64,000 nt of DNA from positions 3,348,001 through 3,412,000 of the forward strand of contig NC_059566.1 in NCBI RefSeq assembly GCF_905220415.1. The letters run 5' to 3'. The DNA is from Colias croceus (lineage: Eukaryota > Arthropoda > Insecta > Lepidoptera > Pieridae). The notes below the pieces were generated by a model. That model was given only the letters and a program-made list of their open reading frames with translations, ran no database searches and had not been told where the DNA came from. A program made the position numbers and the translations under genes. This document shows positions 1 through 10,802 of the stretch, one piece after another. Within the stretch, counting starts at the first letter, position 1; the number at the start of each line of letters is the position of its first letter.

Positions 1-46
1 ATTAAATTTGGTGCATTTACAAAGTAATAGAACATCTCTACAATAA

Positions 47-327
47 TAAGTTCCAGAAATACTACGATTAGCTAAATTAATAGTTACAGTTCCTGCAAGC
101 AGTGCCTCGACCGAAAGGTCTTTCTCATCATTAAAACGTATACATACACTTATTTAAGAAATACCCAAGGTCAGGATCGCCTCACTAATTTATCGATGAT
201 TTCTATAGAAAAAGACCTTCTCACTGAAATGAAATGCCTTCCCAATTTCTATGATTCCATATTACAAACATTTTTACAGAAAGATAGACGAGTAGATTTA
301 ATATATAAATACTTCTGTCGAATTTAG
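47..327 (+). pseudogene. hAT transposase, C-terminal dimerisation region remnant
   Basis: The plus strand reads a hAT C-terminal signature: a P-x-SSAS-x-ERSFSSLKRI block, then after a one-base frameshift near position 140 an LRNTQGQDRL block and an isoleucine/glutamate-rich helix, ending at a stop near 325. In hAT transposases this segment mediates dimerisation near the end of the protein. The catalytic core and zinc finger would lie off the left edge of the window. The frameshift makes it non-functional. It resembles insect proteins annotated as zinc-finger MYM-type 1-like, which are domesticated or decayed hAT copies. Confidence 0.75.
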
Positions 328-477
328 AACCTTCGTCATTCTAATCTCTAATGTCGGCTAAATAAATAAATTTTCATGTAAAATAATTGTTCATGGTTTT
401 TCTTTGTAAAAATTAAATAAGTTCTGCTGTTAATGCAATATTTTCTTTATCGGCCGAGTAAGCTATTCTAGACGTCG

Positions 478-600
478 ACAGCCTCTGAAGCGCAGTGGCT
501 GAAAGCTGTTTGCGTTGCGGGTTCAATTCCCATGTTTTCTTTGCAATCTCTGTGGGATTAATTGTCTTTTCTTTATTTGATTTTTCCTGCATTATTTAAT
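478..600 (+). repeat. tRNA-derived SINE head
   Basis: An A-box-like segment (GCGCAGTGGCTGAAAGC, about 492-508) precedes a B-box-like GGTTCAATTCC at about 520. This is the internal pol III promoter layout of tRNA-derived SINEs. No cloverleaf of a working tRNA is apparent. Confidence 0.5.
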
Positions 601-791
601 AGTATTTAGTGTTAAGCAACTAAAATCATGATTTGAGAAAATCTAAGTTAGGTTATAAAAAAAAAACTGCGATAGAGGTGAATTCATTTCCTATTTTTTT
701 AAAACTGTCGGGTCTTTGGTCTAGTGTGTGTTTGTCTCTCTGTGAATGAACGGTGAACCGATATTGGTTACACAGCAGGTTTTATTATTGT

Positions 792-853
792 GAATTGAAC
801 CATTACAAAATTTTTGCCTACCCTGTTGAAAAACTCTGTGCACGCCCCTGCTG
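792..853 (-). repeat. Dispersed repeat shared with 24248-24302
   Basis: On the minus strand this segment matches the block starting at 24248 (a GGGGC-TGCACAGAGTTTTT core followed by ACAGGGTAG). The small open frame across 768-1013 is a by-product of the repeat. The element class is unknown. Confidence 0.5.
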
Positions 854-1059
854 TTAATAAAGAGCCCGAAGTGTTACAATTTACAAAAATATAAAAAAAA
901 TATGTCCAACAAAACATATTTATTAAACCTGGTACTTCAAATGTCCATTCTTTGACCAGACTTTCCAAAAACGATAATGAAAGCACTTTTGTTGCTTTAA
1001 ATAGTTGATCCACCTTAAATTTTTTCGTTCATTTTCATTTCCAAATTACTGTAATACAA

Positions 1060-1268
1060 GATTTCCGCCCGCGGCTTCGCCCACGTTTGCAAAGGAAAAC
1101 CCGCATAGTTCCCGTTCCCGTGGGATTTCCGGGATAAAAACTATCCTATGTGTTAATCCAAGTTACCCTCTATATGTGTGCTAAATTTCATTGTAATCGG
1201 TTCAGTAGTTTTTACGTGAAAGAGTAACAAACATCCATACAAACTTTCGCCTTTATAATATATATTAG
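1060..1268 (-). repeat. Short lepidopteran repeat, family A
   Basis: A copy of a roughly 200-bp non-coding repeat. In plus orientation it starts with an 'aaatgcgaaagtttgt' stretch and ends in 'gcgggcgaagccgcgggcgg'. Other copies or fragments are at 27735-28230, 40612-41095, 43540-43770, 51038-51255, 52929-53610, 57615-57740 and 58920-59270. It is non-autonomous, like the MITE or Helitron-related families of Lepidoptera. Confidence 0.7.
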
Positions 1269-1818
1269 ATCTATGCTGAATATCAATAATTACATTTTAC
1301 ATTTATTGTAGGTTATTTTGTCTTGGCGTAGTGATTGTATTTTTATAAAAACAGTCTCTGGTTACGGTTGTGACATATGTAAAATCTGTTGTTTTTGTTC
1401 GAGATGCCCAGAAATCGCGTCAGAAAAACTCTTAGAATTGCTAACCGACTATGACAAAATCGCTTTTTTGAAGCTGGTATTAGAGGGGGTGTATCTCAGT
1501 GTAGCAATCGTTTTGCTAGAGCAAATAATAAATTCATGGAGGATTATGATAGTGAAAAATCTAATACATTTCTAACATATTTTGATGCGAATAATTTATA
1601 TGGTTGGGCAATGTCTCAATCTTTTCCTGTTGGTGGTTTCGAATGGATAGATTATAATACAGATTATAATGTGTCAGATAACTCTGATTTCGGTTATGTT
1701 TTAGAAGTTGAATTGGAATATCGTGATGAACTTCATAATTTGCATTCTGACTTTCCGTTATATCCTGAAAACATATGTGTGGGTAATACTAAAGAAACTA
1801 AAATGGTTCCTAATTTAA

Positions 1819-4261
1819 CCTTCGGCATACAAGGTGGGGTATTTTAACCCCAACACTTTTAAATTGCGTTGATTTTTTATTAAAATGCAACCAAATAACT
1901 TAATTTTCTCAGTAGCTGAAGTTTAAATATTGCCGCGTCGAATCACAGCGTTGAATCAGTACTGCGCTCGCCAGCGTCGTGTGAGTACGTGTGCAAAGTG
2001 GTTCCCGGGCGTTTTTTACCCCACGTTGTATGGGACGTTGTCAAAAAAGTTTGTACCTACTTCTGTGTTTTTTTGTTAATTACTGCTACAATTAGTGTTT
2101 TATTTATACTTTTTTATTTTTATTGTAGGTACAGATAGTCAATATGAATAATTATCTGCAGGATGATCGTATTGCGGCGGCCTTATTGGAAGAAAATGAA
2201 ACTTCGTCAGACGACGAAAACTTTGTGCCATATAGTGACGACGAATCAGATCACATCAGCGTGGCTTCTGAAGTTCCAAGTGATACGGACGTGGAAGAAG
2301 CCGAAATCAACATTGAACCATATTCAGATGACACGGCATCAACACCTCAACCATTTTATCTTGGAAAAGATGGAAGAACAAAGTGGTATAAATTGCCCCC
2401 GCGAACCAATGTTCGGACAAGGGCCGAAAATCTAATTACGCATTTGCCAGGGTGTAAAGATGCAGCACGACATAAAAAAACCCACTTAGAATGCTTCGAG
2501 ACCTTTTTCACTGATGAAATTGTTGACATGGTTTTGAAATATACAAACCAGAAGATTTCTTTGAGAATGGAAAACTCTACATCGAATCCATCATACGGGG
2601 AAACTAACAAAGCTGAGTTGAAAGCCGTGTTTGGGTTGTTGTTTTTGGCAGGTTTGTTTAGATCTGGCCGGCAAAGTCTTATAGACCTATGGAGTAATGA
2701 CGGCACAGGAATTGAAGTATTTAGAAATACTATGACGAGACAAAGATTTTCATTTTTGATAAATAACTTGAGATTTGATGATTTATCAACTCGTACAGCA
2801 AGAGTTACTTTCGATCGTTTGGCGCCAATTCGAGATGTTTTTGATATATTTGTCAAAAACTGTCAGACTGCGTATACACCGTATGAATACTTGACCATAG
2901 ATGAAGAACTTGTGGCATTTAGAGGAAGATGTGCCTTTCGTCAGTACATTCCATCGAAACCAGCCAAGTATGGGTTGAAAATTTACGCTCTAGTGGATGC
3001 TAAAACATTTTACACAATGAATTTAGAAATATACTGTGGAAAACAGCCTGACAACAGTCCGTATACAATGAGTAATAAACCTTTTGATGTTGTTGATCGT
3101 TTGGTAAGATGCGTGTCCGGATCTGGAAGGAACATCACTATGGATAACTTTTTTATGAGTTATGAAACTGCTGAAAATTTGCTCAAAAACCACAAATTGA
3201 CTGCCGTTGGAACACTAAGGTCAAACAAGACATGCCTTCCACTGCAGTTCAAGGCTCGACGTGAAGAAAAATCATCTGTGTTTGGTTTTCAAAAAGACAT
3301 AACTATTGTATCTTACATACCAAAGCCGCGAAAATGTGTACACATGATGTCCTCATTACATCATGATGATGAGGTGGATCCAGAAAGTGGAGACCAAAGA
3401 AAGCCATCTATTATAACGTTTTACAACTCGACAAAGAGCGGAGTTGATGTTGTCGATAAACTTGCGAGAACCTACGATGTATCCCGCAACTGTAAACGCT
3501 GGCCTCTTACCGTATTTTTTTCAATGTTGAACCATGCTGGCATAAATGGTTTTATTGTGCATATGTTAAATAACAGCGTTGAAAGGAACAAAACTAATCT
3601 AAGGAAGAACTTCATCAAACAATTGGGACTTTCTTTGCTCGAAGACCACATTAGGAAAAGAAAAGACAATCCACATATACCACGAGATATAAGAAGACGC
3701 GTGCATGAAATGTTGAATGAAGAAGTTCCAGGACCACCACAAAAGCAACCAAGAAGGTCTCAGCGATGTTCTTTCTGTCCAAGACACAAAGATAGGAAGA
3801 CTCTGAACGGATGTTTCAAATGTAACGCCGCCATATGTAAGGAACATGCGAATTTGATGTGTCAAAATTGTACTAATTTAGATAACGAATGATCTCGCTC
3901 AAATAGTCATAAAGAGCCAATTGTGATTTTTTTTATAAAGCCAAATATGTCTAATTTTATAAAAGAAATAAAATAATTAAGTTAAAAAAGAAGAAATATT
4001 TTTGTTGATTTTTTATTTAGACTTAATAACATTTTGTTGAATTCACGGAAACTTACGTGATTTTTAAGTTTTTTTTTATAATAAATGTTTAATTTGATAC
4101 TTTTTGTATTTTATTCATTAGCTTATTAATGTACGTAACAGAAAAACCCATTCAAACTTATTGCACATGATGCACACACAAAGTAGAGACAATCTCTAGT
4201 GGGGTTAGTTTAACCCCACGTTGTATAGGTGAGGAGTTTTTTTCACCTTGTATGCCGAAGG
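1819..4261 (+). mobile_element. piggyBac element, apparently complete
   Basis: The element is 2443 bp and flanked by TTAA at 1815-1818 and 4262-4265. Its perfect 18-bp terminal inverted repeats are 1819-1836 (CCTTCGGCATACAAGGTG) and 4244-4261. A subterminal motif ACCCCACGTTGTAT occurs near both ends (about 2018 and 4213). The single internal gene is an uninterrupted transposase. It sits inside decayed polymerase DNA, so it is the younger insertion. Intact ends plus an intact frame suggest recent, possibly current, mobility. Confidence 0.95.
2144..3892 (+). CDS. piggyBac transposase, full length
   Basis: Encodes 582 aa, the usual piggyBac transposase length, in one exon. The first 66 residues are acidic and low-complexity. 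The DDE_Tnp_1_7 domain follows at about 110-475. The three expected catalytic aspartates are visible: D253 (TIDEELVAF), D334 (TMDNFFMS) and D435 or D438 (GVDVVDKL). The conserved FRGRCAFRQYIPSKPAKYG block is at 259-277. The C-terminal cysteine-rich domain has C542, C545, C557, C560, C565, H568, C573 and C576, which in this family binds the transposon ends. The enzyme cuts at TTAA and moves DNA through hairpin intermediates. The ATG at 2144 is the first in frame and leaves about 325 bp of leader inside the element. No defect was seen. The opposite-strand open frames here are shadows. Confidence 0.95.
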   Translation: MNNYLQDDRIAAALLEENETSSDDENFVPYSDDESDHISVASEVPSDTDVEEAEINIEPYSDDTASTPQPFYLGKDGRTKWYKLPPRTNVRTRAENLITHLPGCKDAARHKKTHLECFETFFTDEIVDMVLKYTNQKISLRMENSTSNPSYGETNKAELKAVFGLLFLAGLFRSGRQSLIDLWSNDGTGIEVFRNTMTRQRFSFLINNLRFDDLSTRTARVTFDRLAPIRDVFDIFVKNCQTAYTPYEYLTIDEELVAFRGRCAFRQYIPSKPAKYGLKIYALVDAKTFYTMNLEIYCGKQPDNSPYTMSNKPFDVVDRLVRCVSGSGRNITMDNFFMSYETAENLLKNHKLTAVGTLRSNKTCLPLQFKARREEKSSVFGFQKDITIVSYIPKPRKCVHMMSSLHHDDEVDPESGDQRKPSIITFYNSTKSGVDVVDKLARTYDVSRNCKRWPLTVFFSMLNHAGINGFIVHMLNNSVERNKTNLRKNFIKQLGLSLLEDHIRKRKDNPHIPRDIRRRVHEMLNEEVPGPPQKQPRRSQRCSFCPRHKDRKTLNGCFKCNAAICKEHANLMCQNCTNLDNE

Positions 4262-5285
4262 TTAAATAATAAAATTAAATACATCGTTCACTACAGGAAT
4301 TTAAAACAATGCATTGAAATGGGAATTAAATTAATTAAAGTACATAGAATTTTAAAAACAGAGTTCTTGGTTAAAGAAATAGACTTAAATACTAGTTTGA
4401 GAACGTTAGCTACATCAAACTTTGAAAAAGACTTTTTTAAATTAATGAACAATTCTGTCTTCGGTAAGACTATGGAAAATATTGAAAAAAGAGTAAACGT
4501 TAAACTACTAACTCACTGGGATAATCGTGATAAAGTTTTAGGTGCTCAGGATTGGATTGCAAAACCAGAATTCCATAGTTTATCAATATTTTCAGAACAT
4601 TAAGTCGCCATACAATTACGGAAAACAAAATTTATGATAATTTTGTATTTTAGATATATCTAAGAGTCTTAGACTAAGACCCTTATGTATGAATTTCATT
4701 ATAACTACATGATTAAAAAGTTTCATAATAAAATTAAGTATATTGTACACCGATACCAATAGTTTGATATATTAAATTTTTACAGACAATTTTTATGAGG
4801 ATATAAAACCAGATCTACTTCACTATTTCGATACATCAGATTACCCGGAAAATAATAATTACGGATATCCAAAAATAAATAAAATACAAGTTAGGTTTTT
4901 ATAAATATGAGAATAATGGTAAAGTACTGAAGGAATTTGTAGGGTTGCGATCAAAAATGTATGCCTTAGAAATAGAAGATTAATTTTAGCAAAGGCAAAA
5001 GGGGTTAACAAAAGTGTTACCAAAAAAAATGAATACGGAAAATTACAAATCGTGTTTGTTTAATAAAAATGTATTATATTGTAGTATGCTTTGATTTAAG
5101 TCAATCAAACACACTATTTTTACACAAAAAATAAATAAAACATCTTTATCATATAATGATACCAAACGATGTATTATGAACAACAACATTGATGCATTGG
5201 CTTGGGGACATTATGAATTACGCTAAGTGTAATATTTTTTACTTTTATTTCTTTGTGTATAATATACAAAATATGTTCTGATTGT

Positions 5286-5957
5286 AAAATCTATTACGAC
5301 TATCATCATGAGATGGATACAGATAACTTTGTAAAATGGCTGAAAGAAAAGTTAATACCTAACTTACCGCCGAACGGTATAGTTGTCATTGACAATGCGC
5401 CTTACCACTCAAGGCAATCAATAAAGGCACCCACAAGCGCGTCTCTAAAAGCTGATATGCAAAACTGGTTGCGTGATAATAACATTCCTTTCGACGAAAA
5501 GATGACGAAAAAGGAATTGTATCCTATTATCTTAAGGACAAAGCCGCCAAAAAAATATGTTGTCGATGAACTGATGCAAGAGCATGGTCAAGAAATAGTA
5601 CGTCTGCCACCCTATCACTGTGATTTAAATCCTATAGAATACATTTGGAATCTAGTGAAACAAAGGGTGGCAGACAAAAATGTTAATCAATCAGAGAAAG
5701 AAATAGAAAAACTGACAAGAGATGCACTTAGTTCTATTACACCTTCCGACTGGAAAAAGGAAGTAAAACACATTGAACGACTTCAGCGAGAGTATTGGGA
5801 AAAAGACCATCTCGAAGAAAATAATGTACGAGAAATTATTATATCCCTAGGGGAAGAAAGTTCGGACAGTGACATAAGTGATGGGGATAGCGACAATGAA
5901 GAAGAAGATTCAATGACTGGCATAGAACCAATCGTATATTCTGACGATGATTTATAA
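5286..5957 (+). pseudogene. Tc1/mariner-superfamily DDE transposase, 5'-truncated (DD82E/Sailor-like)
   Basis: The frame opens at 5253 and homology starts near 5286. It reads a DDE_3 domain: VVIDNAPYHS (second catalytic Asp), then LPPYHCDLNPIEYIWN (catalytic Glu). I count 81 residues between that Asp and Glu, far more than the 34-41 of ordinary Tc1/mariner elements. This agrees with the DD82E/Sailor group described in invertebrates. After the core come a basic helical region and a strongly acidic C-terminal tail, then a stop at 5955. The helix-turn-helix half and first Asp are absent; upstream sequence is polymerase remnant, so the copy cannot be active. No terminal inverted repeats were identified. 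The Sailor assignment rests on spacing alone. Confidence 0.7.
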
Positions 5958-6114
5958 TATTTCTGTCAGATAAATAAATACTTTTTGTACTTAAACAACA
6001 TTCTTTCATTTATTGTCATCATTCTATAATCATCATCACAACACAACACAACACAAGTTATAAAAAAAAATGTAATTTATAATTATTAAAATAATATTGT
6101 GATGCTTATTTTGC

Positions 6115-6370
6115 ACACTGTACCAGAACGCCGTTGCAACGTGACGTCATCGACGCCAGGTCCAGAGATAATGTAACCGAGTAGTATATGCAGTAACGCA
6201 CACGACGCGCTAAAAGTCCGGCGCACAAAAAATCCGTGTAATTCGGGCAGACCGCGACGCGCCGCGCCTGCGCCTGCGCCGTTCCGCACAAAGTGTGCGA
6301 AAAAAATTGAACGTTTGCTTCAACGCGCGCTAACGCAGACGGCGCACACTTTAATCGGCAATGTGCATTT
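6115..6370. other. CpG-rich block upstream of MADF-like exon
   Basis: A locally GC- and CpG-rich stretch with many CGCGC and GCGCAC words, in otherwise AT-rich DNA. It ends about 60 bp before the MADF-like frame and could be the 5' end or promoter of the element carrying that exon. The small minus-strand frames over it are not convincing genes. Confidence 0.35.
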
Positions 6371-6429
6371 GCTAAGGGTGGACGTAACGCACGCGATCTA
6401 TTATCGTGGCGCCAGAGGTCGATGTAACT

Positions 6430-6600
6430 ATGTTAATTCAAGAAATAGTAAACAGACCAGCAATTTATGATACTTCTAAGGCAGAATATCATGATAGACG
6501 TTTAAATAGAAAAATGTGGGAAGAAGTGTGCTGTAATGTTTATTGTTTATTCCGCTCCTGTTTGGACATGTATGATGTCTGAAGAAAAAAACAAAATACG
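6430..6600 (+). pseudogene. MADF/Myb-like domain exon, frameshifted
   Basis: From the ATG at 6430 the frame reads RPAIYDTSKAEYHDRR and then MWEEV. This is the start of a MADF (Myb/SANT-like, DNA-binding) domain. The frame stops at 6582, but another frame continues with SEEKNKIR up to 6600, followed by a good donor site (GTAAGG at 6601). An exon with one internal frameshift explains this best. PIF/Harbinger transposons encode such a protein as partner of their transposase, and three Harbinger remnants occur nearby. A decayed host MADF gene is the alternative. Confidence 0.55.
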
Positions 6601-7184
6601 GTAAGGTTAAGTTTTTATTAGACTTTTTAGTAGTAATTGGAGATAAAACTTGCAAAACTATATAAAAACGATTAGATGAAAAACATAGAGGTTATTTGTT
6701 TATTTTGCATGCGTGGCTGCGTCCGCGCCTGTGTTGAATCAATAAAAATAAAGTCATTTCTAGTTTAATTTGAGGGGTGGGCGCAGGTATCTGTAGCACA
6801 GTTTATACTACCACAGATACCGGAGTTCCTCCTATTTTTATTGTATATTTTTTCAAATTAGTTTATGATCTATATTATGTGTAAATTGTTTATGAAATGT
6901 GAATGTAAATGTGAATAATGAACGAATCAATATATCAAAATCGCTTTGATTATTATGTATAACATGTATACCTTGTTATTTTGAACAAAATAATTAATTG
7001 ATACATAATTAATAATTAATTTATTTACTCATGTGACTTTATACTGCCAGGGTACACTTCCCAGAGAAGTGGTTAAGTAATTAGTAAAATACTTTCTCGT
7101 TTCTATTCCATTATCTGTCCCTCTCACACCAATATTAGATGTACACACATATGCAATTCGCTGATCAAAGCTTTTTGTAGCTGC
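6601..7184. other. No recognisable gene
   Basis: AT-rich sequence. I saw no second MADF exon and no repeat family known from the rest of the window. Confidence 0.4.
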
Positions 7185-7463
7185 TTGCTTTTTATAGCTC
7201 TCCTCGCGGGAGGAGTTGCAAACGTGCAAATAGACTCCAGAAGTATAGACGATCACGTCAACACAATGGTCATCGTAATGATAGTATTGGCTGTGATTGT
7301 TACGTCCATAGTTTTATTGGGCCAGCGTGGTTTTTGCCATCGACGGATCAGGAGTTGGCTACGTCGCGAGGTGAATAAGGCCAACCAAGGACGAGCGTCC
7401 GCGACGCTTGGGAAAGCGACCCAGCCTGCGCCGCCCACTGCGGGATACGCGAAAAATAAATAA
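7185..7463 (+). CDS. Small membrane-spanning ORF, unassigned
   Basis: A 92-aa open frame with a hydrophobic N-terminus, one clear membrane segment (TMVIVMIVLAVIVTSIVLL, about residues 27-45), then a basic tail rich in R and K (FCHRRIRSWLRREV). A single membrane pass followed by a short basic tail resembles the C-terminus of a glycoprotein from an env-bearing LTR element. I found no upstream ectodomain, protease site or LTR, so that link is speculative. No splice structure was seen. It could be a chance frame. Confidence 0.25.
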   Translation: MLFIALLAGGVANVQIDSRSIDDHVNTMVIVMIVLAVIVTSIVLLGQRGFCHRRIRSWLRREVNKANQGRASATLGKATQPAPPTAGYAKNK

Positions 7464-7845
7464 ATATAGTTGTAAGGATAAGTTTGTGTAGTGACTAGTG
7501 AGTAAGTGACCCTATTGTAATCTACCTACGTATTGTAGGTATTCCGATCAATTTAAGACTAAGCTGTTTAGATGTAAGATCTTAAGTCATTCCTTAGTAC
7601 AGTAATCCAAAATTAATAATGCGCATGCAGATCTTCGCTAATTATCGTATTTCCAGAAACACCCGAATCACCCCGAATCATTGAATCGTAAGTGCCCTAA
7701 ACAATGCACTTGCATCTTGCACCTTGTTCGAAAGAAATAGGATTCAATTCAGAGTCATACACAATCGAAAACAATTCGAGCGGTAGTTGACGGTAGCCTG
7801 TCAGTTAAAAAATTCAAAAATCCGTCAGTCGTCTTTATTTATTGG
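7464..7845. other. No recognisable gene
   Basis: Intergenic sequence between the membrane-spanning ORF and the target duplication at 7846. Nothing identified. Confidence 0.4.
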
Positions 7846-8119
7846 TGGTGACCAAGAAGCTTATATCTAATACACTGGAGATTGCACTATGACCATTAAC
7901 TTGTAACAAGAAAATATGACCTAGAATGACGTCAGTCATGTTTTTTGTCTCTTTCTGTTGAGTGACCACGCTGGTTTGTAAATTCAGGATTTTTCAAAAT
8001 AGAAAAAACTAAAAATCATGGTCTATAAATAATAACGACATTGGTATATTTTTAACAGTATTTATATTATAATATTATGGTCATACTTTACAGGTACATA
8101 CAATTTTAATTGGTATAGA

Positions 8120-8401
8120 ATGATAGTTTTAAATAACTTTTGGCTACAAAGCTTGGATATGAACCGATATATAGCATTAACATCCTTTGTAAACAGAGGA
8201 AAGTTGTGTTTTGCATCAGATGCTGTTTACCAAATTGTTAGCTACTCAGATCTTCTTTTTAAACGCGTTGCTTCGACGGGTCAATTTCAAGCCAAAATCA
8301 TCAAAGAAAAACTGTTTATAGCGGCCTTGCACAAATTTCAGCTAACTTTACAAAGTTTATTTTTCAAAAGGTATTTTTTTCTGGGTCGTAATCCTCAGTA
8401 A
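8120..8401 (+). pseudogene. Possible transposase C-terminal fragment
   Basis: A 93-aa frame with an FVNRGKLCFASDAVYQIV block followed by a helical KEKLFIAALHKF segment. This loosely recalls the C-terminal region of P-element/THAP9-like transposases. It lies inside the 6-bp-TSD transposon and may be what is left of its transposase. P elements usually make 7-8-bp duplications, so the resemblance and the ends disagree. Confidence 0.35.
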
Positions 8402-9540
8402 TCTTGATGGGCACATATATTTCTTTTTATTTTACTTTTTGGAAAGCTGAAATACGTAAAACAAAACATATAAGGTAAGTTAAAAAAGTATAAATTTCAA
8501 TGAAAAACGAACAATCTTATAACTACATGTGAGTGCAATACCGATGTCGTGTGTTGTTTCATTACTAGTAACAATCTTTAAAATGGTGTTCTAAATTTTC
8601 ATCATAATATTGTTATTACAATATATTCTCCTCGCTATCCATAAAAACTCGTCATCATGGTTACCTTACTTGTTAAATTTGTTTATTGAAAACTTGTTGA
8701 AAAATGATAAAGTATTGGGGAAATAACAAATTTAACATGACTGCTTACTAAAATGATGCTAAATTAGACAATTTTTTGCCATTGAAATGATTCTAAACAG
8801 GTAAATGCAGGAGTATTGAGGAATATTGTAAATAACGTAAAAATACACTTGCCTGTGAAATTCTATGCCAGAATTTGGTGTCCAAACACTTCTGCAATTT
8901 TGCACAATACAATGCATTCTTTATATTCGGAAAATATTCATTAAATAAGCAACAATATTAACTTAAATATTCGAAGCGACGCAATTTTTTTGACACACAT
9001 GCCATATTGACAAAGTGAGAGTTGCTACAATTTTATTATGGTGACTACCCATAATCAGGGAGTATCGCTTTTTAATAATTGGTTCAGATACTTATTTTAT
9101 TTAGCATAAATAATAATTGTCTCATCCAACAATGCTTCTGAATGACGTTTTTGGCAATTTATCAACAAACTCATGTACAAAAACTAACCTTTTGCACAGA
9201 ATATTACAGCATACAGAAATTCACTTCCCTCGCGGCTCTCGTCAGGCACGTACGTCTTTTTAGTTGGTGCAAGCTATAACATAATTTATAATCTTAACTT
9301 CGTGATCAAAATATATCTGTGAATTGAAATAGTTATTGTGCTAAATATTATTAAATAATAAGAATAATTCAAATCGTAAGAACCAAGACAATAGTGTTAA
9401 AATAAGTGAACAAAAGTGAAATAAAGAAATCTGCAAGTCATTTCAACTGTCGCTAAGTCGTAAGTTCAATGACCTTGAAGTTAATCACATAATTAATAAG
9501 TGTAGATTACGGTCTTAAATTTCGCAAAGAATCGCAGCGA
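8402..9540. other. Transposon interior and probable LINE 5' region
   Basis: No coding frame found. Part is interior of the surrounding DNA transposon and part, probably from about 9.2 kb onward, is the 5' UTR of the LINE. I could not fix the junction. Confidence 0.35.
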
Positions 9541-9664
9541 ACGCTTGGCAGTGCATTGAACTATACTGACCGCCACTTAACAACCTGAGTGTCTGAGGTT
9601 CAAATCCAACTGGTCACCTGACTATTTTTTTATTTTTTTTGTTCTTTCCCGACCACAATTTAAG

Positions 9665-10606
9665 ATGCAACGTACTCCACCGCAATATAATGCCTCTTGC
9701 CTCTCTGAAACAGAAGTTTTAAAGGCACAAGTCCCAGATAAAAGGAAGAACCTTACAAAGAGACAAAAGAGAAGAAGAGGATCACAAGAAGAAGACTTCT
9801 GTAAGGAAACTGATGTTCATTTTAGAGATGAGATACTCGCAAAGATTGAAACTTGGAAAGTAGACCAGGAAGCAATATTAAACAAATTAAGCGATGATAT
9901 AAACGAAGTCAAATTACAAAATGCATCTATCCAAAAAGCAAATGCTGAAATAAAAAATTCTTATGGCGAAATAGAAAAATCACTAAATTTTATTTCCCAA
10001 AGATATGAAGAATTGAATAATGTTGTATCTGCTCTGCAAAAGGAAAAAAGAGAGACAATGGACTATGTTGGATCCCTAGAAGAACAAATTGAAGATTTGC
10101 ACAAAAATCAACGCTCAACCATGTTGGAATTTCGTAACATACCCTCAAATCTAATCAAATCGCAATCAGACTGTATTGATATTGTTAATAAATCCTGCGA
10201 CGCCATACAAGTACCTATAAAACCATCTGATATCAAAAATATAATACGAATTTCTGGAAAACTAAATAAAGATTCAAGTACCATTTTAGTAGACTTTCCA
10301 TCAACCATTGTCAAGAACAAAATCCTAGAAAAATTGAAGAACTTTAACAAAAATAAAACTTCTCACAACAAATTTAATTCGAGTCATATTGGTCTGGCCT
10401 GTTCAACTACTCCCATTTATATAGCAGAAAGTCTAACACCAAAAACTAGGAAGCTTTTCTTTCTTACGCGAACTTTTGCAAATGAATATAACTATAAATA
10501 TTGTTGGACATCCAACGGAAGAGTATTTCTAAGGAAAGAAGACAACGCTAAACAATCTCTTATTAAAAATGAGCATCAACTGCTTTCACTTAAAAATTCA
10601 TTGTGA
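9665..10606 (+). CDS. LINE ORF1: coiled coil plus Baculo_FP-like domain
   Basis: 313 aa. Residues about 1-45 are basic (RKNLTKRQKRRRG). Residues about 55-150 form a long charged coiled coil (IETWKVDQEAILNKL through KEKRETMDYVGSLEEQIEDL). The C-terminal 160 residues start at MLEFRNIP and end in IKNEHQLLSL. They match the FP-type domain (Pfam Baculo_FP family) found in ORF1 proteins of insect LINEs. Such ORF1 proteins trimerise through the coiled coil and bind LINE RNA. Several in-frame ATGs are possible; 9665 is the first and gives the basic N-terminus. Confidence 0.8.
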   Translation: MQRTPPQYNASCLSETEVLKAQVPDKRKNLTKRQKRRRGSQEEDFCKETDVHFRDEILAKIETWKVDQEAILNKLSDDINEVKLQNASIQKANAEIKNSYGEIEKSLNFISQRYEELNNVVSALQKEKRETMDYVGSLEEQIEDLHKNQRSTMLEFRNIPSNLIKSQSDCIDIVNKSCDAIQVPIKPSDIKNIIRISGKLNKDSSTILVDFPSTIVKNKILEKLKNFNKNKTSHNKFNSSHIGLACSTTPIYIAESLTPKTRKLFFLTRTFANEYNYKYCWTSNGRVFLRKEDNAKQSLIKNEHQLLSLKNSL

Positions 10607-10802
10607 CTAGATTTTAATTTTAGTTTTCGAATTAGTTTTACTAACCTCTACACATCAATTTATACACTTTTACCACTACATCTAAGAAATATAAACTACA
10701 GTACACGCACAGATCTTTCCACTGTTATTAATGAAAAATATATTCTAAAAATAAAACAATGTCGTTCTTGTCTACACCATAACGTATGGGTCATGTTTCT
10801 AA

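Larger units (their letters stand above)
1400..5225 (+). pseudogene. Protein-primed DNA polymerase B remnant (Polinton/Maverick type)
   Basis: Several plus-strand blocks match type-B protein-primed polymerases. They are a TDYD helix near 1440, a DANNLYGWAM motif (palm motif A, near 1585), a KLMNNSVFGKTMEN motif (motif B, near 4445), a C-terminal stretch near 4795-4890, and a closing DALAWGHYEL segment ending near 5225. Polymerases of this kind replicate Polinton/Maverick elements and related adintoviruses. The gene is broken by a frameshift near 1470, several stops after 4600, and the piggyBac insertion at 1819-4261. The reading frame is continuous across that insertion once a single TTAA is counted. 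Upstream exonuclease and terminal-protein regions, integrase and capsid genes were not found, so this is an isolated fossil. Confidence 0.8.

Noticed and set aside
2356..3865. Minus-strand frames of 166, 65 and 88 aa
   Set aside because: Shadows of the intact piggyBac transposase gene.
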